Part shown: positions 61,049 through 64,000 of the stretch, piece by piece
Layout: each line of letters begins with the position of its first letter
Position numbering within the stretch: the stretch's first letter is position 1
DNA from: Luteibacter sp. SG786
GTDB lineage: Bacteria > Pseudomonadota > Gammaproteobacteria > Xanthomonadales > Rhodanobacteraceae
Length of the DNA: 64,000 nucleotides
NCBI RefSeq assembly: GCF_011759605.1
Contig: NZ_JAAOYX010000003.1
Coordinates: forward strand, 1 to 64,000
Direction: 5' to 3'
The notes under the pieces: generated by a model
Databases searched by the model: none
Told to the model about the DNA's origin: nothing
What the model saw: the letters and a program-made list of their open reading frames with translations, nothing else
Program-made: the position numbers and the translations under genes

Positions 61049-61616
61049 CGCGGACGACGCGAACGCACTGATCGCCAGCCTCAATCGTCCGGCCCCTGCA
61101 CGCACGCCGTTCGCGGAAGCGCGTTTCATGCGCGTACTGGATAAGCCGCTGGTGGTGTCGGGCGAACTGGCCTGGCTCGGCGGCGACCGCCTGGAACGTC
61201 GCGTCGAGTCGCCCACGAAGGAGGTGTCGACCATCGCCGACGGCGAGGTGACCCAGGAACGCGAAGGCAAAAAGCCGCGCAGCTTCTCGCTGAAGCGAGC
61301 GCCGCAGCTGCAGGTGCTCCTCGACAGCTTCGTCGCCCTCCTGGCGGGCGACCCGTCGCGCCTCGGCCAGTCGTTCGATGTCACGCTCGGCCGCGATGCC
61401 GACCGCTGGCGCCTTACGCTGACCCCGCGCGACGCCCGCATCGCGAAGCAGATTGCCGGCATCCACGTCTACGGCACCGGCCAGCTCGCCCGCTGCATGC
61501 GCATGGACGAAAGCGACGGCGACACCTCGATCGACCTCCTGGGCGACCTTGCCGCGAAGATGCCGGCGGAACCCACCCGCGAGGGCCTCATCGCGCAGTG
61601 CGGCGGCGCGATGTGA
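60972..61616 (+). CDS. LolA-like outer-membrane carrier protein
   Basis: The 214-residue precursor has a signal peptide (about 1-21, LLTSLLLPLTCLA). The beta-barrel-like body has FAEARFMRVLDKPLVVSGELAWLGGDRLERRVESP, the LolA-type start, and a Cys at about 175. Aryl-polyene loci often carry a LolA-like protein that probably ferries the lipid product across the periplasm. The start lies inside the acyltransferase gene; it is chosen because it gives the signal peptide. Confidence 0.85.
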   Translation: MTSGKKLALLTSLLLPLTCLATPTPDADDANALIASLNRPAPARTPFAEARFMRVLDKPLVVSGELAWLGGDRLERRVESPTKEVSTIADGEVTQEREGKKPRSFSLKRAPQLQVLLDSFVALLAGDPSRLGQSFDVTLGRDADRWRLTLTPRDARIAKQIAGIHVYGTGQLARCMRMDESDGDTSIDLLGDLAAKMPAEPTREGLIAQCGGAM

Positions 61617-63937
61617 GGGGCGCGCGCCTGGGTCTGCTCGTCGCCTGGATCGCCGTCCTCGCGTTACTCGGAGTGCTGGTCGCCACGCAGCTGAAGGTCG
61701 GCACCGACCTTCGCAGTTTCATGCCGGCGCCCACGACACCCGATCAGAAACTGCTCATGGAGCAGGTGGGCGAGGGCCCTGGCTCGCGCCTGCTGCTCGT
61801 GGCCATCGACGGCGGCGACGACGCCGCGAAGGCCTCGCTCAGCCGCGGGCTGGCGCAGGCGCTGCGCAAGGACCCCGCGTTCACCCAGGTGGTGAACGGC
61901 GACTTCGACGTCGGCATGCTCGACAGCGCGCTGCTGCCTTACCGCTACCTCCTCTCGCCGACGCTGGATACGGAGTCGTTCGACGAGGCCTACCTCGCCG
62001 ACCAGCTACAGCAACGCCTCGACGACCTGGGTTCGCCGGCGGCCACGTTGCTGAAGGGTCTGCTGCCGCGCGATCCCACGCTTGAGACGCTGAAGCTCGC
62101 CGAGCGCTGGACGCCCGTGCGCTCGCCGGAGATCCGTGAAGGCGTGTGGTTCTCTTCGCGCGGTGAGGCCTTGTTGCTGGCGCAGACGCGCGGTGCGGGT
62201 TTCGACCCCGGTGCGCAGGAGCAGGCCATCGGGCAATTGCGGGCGGCGTTCGCCGCCTTGCCGGGCAGCGGCGGCTCGCACCTCACGATCACCGGACCGG
62301 GCTATTTCACGGTGATGGTGAACGCGCAGACGCGGGACGAGGCCGACTGGATCGGCCGTATCTCGACCATCGGCTTCATCGTGCTGATGCTGGCCGCCTA
62401 CCGGAGCGTGAGCAGTCTCCTGCTAGGTGCCTTGCCCGTGGCGACGGGCGGACTGGCCGGCATCGCGATGCTGACGGTCTGCTTTCCCGAAGTGCACGGG
62501 ATCACGCTGGCCTTCGGCTTTACCCTGCTCGGCGTAGCGCAGGAATATCCGATCCGCCTGCTCAGCCATCGCCGGGAAGGCGAGTCCGCCGTCGCGAGCG
62601 TGCGTGGGTTATGGCCTCTGCTGCTCACGGCCATCGCCTCGGCGTGCATCGCCTACCTTGCCTTCTATGCGTCCGGCGTCGGCGGTCTGAAGCAACTGGC
62701 GGTGTTCACGATCACGGGCCTGCTGGCCGCGGGCTTCAGCACCCGCTACGCACTGCCCTACCTGTTGCCGGAGCATGCCCGCGATGTTGCCGGCATGCCT
62801 GGCCTGGCCGCCTTCCGCACGTGGCTGGATGCCCTGCCGCGTCCGCGCTGGTTGCCGATTCCTATCGCCGCCGCCGTGGTGGCGATGATCGCCTTCGCGC
62901 CCGGACCCTTCTGGCAGAACGATCTTTCGGCGCTCACGCCCCTGCCGCGCGACCTGCTGATGACCGACGCGCGCTTGCGTGGCGAACTCGGCGCGCCCGA
63001 CGTGCGTTACCTCCTGGTAGTGCAGGCGAAGACAGCGGACGCCGTGTTGACGGCATCGGCAAAGCTGGAGCCGCGCCTGCGCGAACAGGTGGTCGCAAAG
63101 GCGCTGGACGGTTTCGAGCTGCCGTCCATCTACCTGCCCGATCTGGCGACGCAGCGTGCGCGCCAGGCGAAACTGCCCGACCGTCCCACGCTCGATGCCG
63201 CGCTGACAGCGGCGCTTCGGGGCCTTCCGTTCCGCAAGGACCTCTTCGCTCCGTTCGTCGACGATGTGGAAACCGCGCGCACCGCGCCGTTGCTGACACC
63301 GGAGATGTTCGCGCGATCGCCGTTGGGCCAGCGCCTCGCCGCGATGCTCTCGGCACGGGGAGACCATTGGGTCGGATTGTCGACGCTGAGCGGCGTGCAC
63401 GATGCGGCCGCGGTGGCTGCCGCGGTGGCGTCGGCCGATCCCAGCGCGCGATTGCTGGACCTGAAGGAGGCGTCGGAGTCGCTCGTCGCCGCCTACCGCA
63501 CGCGCATCTTGCACGCGGTGCTGGCGGCCACGCTGCTCCTGTTCGTCACGATCACCCTGGCGCTGCGAAGTTTCCGCCGCGCGTGGCACGTGCTGGCGCC
63601 GATGACGCTCGCTACCTTCCTCGTGCTGGCGGTGGAGCGCATGGCGGGCATTCCCGTGTCGCTTTTCCACCTCGTGGCGTTGATCCTCGCCGCGGGTCTG
63701 GGCCTGCATTACGCGCTTTTCTTCGAGCGCGACACGGGCGATCCGGCCGAGCAGCGGCGTACGTTGCATGCCACGGTGGTGTGCGTCATCGCCGCGTTGC
63801 TTGTGTTCGGCATGCTCGCCTGGTCGTCGATCCCGGTATTGCGCGCCATCGGCCTCACCGTGGCCTTGGGTGTCGGCTTCCACTTCTGCCTATCGATTCT
63901 CATGGCTCCCCATGCTCGCCAAGACCGACTTCATTGA
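61613..63937 (+). CDS. MMPL/RND-family exporter of the aryl-polyene locus
   Basis: The 774-residue transporter has 12 predicted helices in two halves, each half a periplasmic loop after TM1 (KVGTDLRSFMPAPTTPD) and after TM7. Blocks such as TIGFIVLMLAAYRSVSSLLLGALPV, GITLAFGFTLLGVAQEYPIRLLSH and LFHLVALILAAGLGLHYALFF belong to the MMPL family. It should export the pigment or its lipid form. The GTG at 61613 overlaps the preceding stop (GTGA); another GTG at 61598 is also in frame. Confidence 0.9.
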   Translation: MRGARLGLLVAWIAVLALLGVLVATQLKVGTDLRSFMPAPTTPDQKLLMEQVGEGPGSRLLLVAIDGGDDAAKASLSRGLAQALRKDPAFTQVVNGDFDVGMLDSALLPYRYLLSPTLDTESFDEAYLADQLQQRLDDLGSPAATLLKGLLPRDPTLETLKLAERWTPVRSPEIREGVWFSSRGEALLLAQTRGAGFDPGAQEQAIGQLRAAFAALPGSGGSHLTITGPGYFTVMVNAQTRDEADWIGRISTIGFIVLMLAAYRSVSSLLLGALPVATGGLAGIAMLTVCFPEVHGITLAFGFTLLGVAQEYPIRLLSHRREGESAVASVRGLWPLLLTAIASACIAYLAFYASGVGGLKQLAVFTITGLLAAGFSTRYALPYLLPEHARDVAGMPGLAAFRTWLDALPRPRWLPIPIAAAVVAMIAFAPGPFWQNDLSALTPLPRDLLMTDARLRGELGAPDVRYLLVVQAKTADAVLTASAKLEPRLREQVVAKALDGFELPSIYLPDLATQRARQAKLPDRPTLDAALTAALRGLPFRKDLFAPFVDDVETARTAPLLTPEMFARSPLGQRLAAMLSARGDHWVGLSTLSGVHDAAAVAAAVASADPSARLLDLKEASESLVAAYRTRILHAVLAATLLLFVTITLALRSFRRAWHVLAPMTLATFLVLAVERMAGIPVSLFHLVALILAAGLGLHYALFFERDTGDPAEQRRTLHATVVCVIAALLVFGMLAWSSIPVLRAIGLTVALGVGFHFCLSILMAPHARQDRLH

Positions 63938-64000
63938 CCTCGTGCCGCATGCAGGGGACATGTGCCTCCTCGATGGGGTGCTGGCGTGGGACGCCTCGAC
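63912..64000 (+). CDS. Second dehydratase/hotdog-like protein of the locus (partial)
   Basis: The ATG overlaps the exporter 3' end by 26 bp and gives MLAKTDFIDLVPHAGDMCLLDG before the window ends. LVPHAGDMCLLD resembles the N-terminus of 3-hydroxyacyl-ACP dehydratases of aryl-polyene clusters (PHRPPMLLLD-type). Only about 30 residues are visible, so the call rests on that motif and on position. Confidence 0.65.
   Translation, partial: MLAKTDFIDLVPHAGDMCLLDGVLAWDAS

Overview
The window looks like chromosome from a high-GC gammaproteobacterium of the Xanthomonadales (Rhodanobacteraceae/Luteibacter-Dyella type). This is inferred from the gene content: Oar-type TonB-dependent receptors, a XanB2-type chorismatase beside a xanthomonadin/aryl-polyene locus, a GDSL autotransporter, and inverted REP-like repeats between genes. 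No plasmid, prophage, IS element, tRNA or CRISPR array was found. Almost everything is ordinary, densely packed chromosome, with several well-formed regulatory structures between the genes.

Layout. 1-210: 3' end of a 5S rRNA gene (end of an rRNA operon) with its terminator, tandemly duplicated. 265-5089: ExeA-like ATPase and rhomboid protease (+), convergent with a GspE/PilB-like ATPase and a glutamine amidotransferase (-). 5155-8203: glyQ-glyS. 8243-15953: a CI-type HTH regulator divergent from two tandem paralogous Oar-like outer-membrane receptors. 16266-29521: lipoprotein, GDSL autotransporter, tex, RDD protein, mnmG, a structured and possibly RNA-coding gap, pepN, aldose epimerase and a PLP dehydratase. 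29676-31134: tag and a DUF72 gene. 31141-35861: bioB-bioF-trhO-bioH-bioC on the minus strand behind a clear BirA-type operator. 35918-38610: TM2-like protein, a membrane diguanylate cyclase and comF. 38677-43860: TonB receptor plus PHP metallohydrolase pair, then ubiA. 44248-55623: an SDR-like gene, then the whole branched-chain amino-acid set on the minus strand (leuA-ilvE-leuC-leuD-leuB-ilvD-ilvC-ilvB-ilvN), headed by an unannotated leader-peptide attenuator. 55721-58315: a DUF748/AsmA-like protein and glmU. 58303-64000: an aryl-polyene (xanthomonadin-like) cluster running off the right edge.

How the genes work together. The leu/ilv block encodes nearly all of valine, leucine and isoleucine synthesis from pyruvate or 2-oxobutanoate. 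A 42-residue leader peptide containing LLLISLVLI, with mutually exclusive antiterminator and terminator stems, predicts attenuation by Leu/Ile/Val. Its LeuA lacks the C-terminal regulatory domain, so transcriptional control may replace leucine feedback. The bio operon carries three early/mid biotin genes and both terminal ring genes, with a tRNA hydroxylase (trhO) embedded by start/stop overlap. The chorismatase should supply 3-hydroxybenzoate for pigment and 4-hydroxybenzoate for ubiquinone, the substrate of UbiA encoded 15 kb away.

The most interesting observations are the leu leader/attenuator, the regulatory-domain-less LeuA, the BirA-boxed bio operon containing trhO, the 24.5-24.75 kb structured RNA candidate, dyads around the HTH-regulator/Oar promoter region, a perfect 22-bp palindrome over a start codon, and the partial aryl-polyene cluster.
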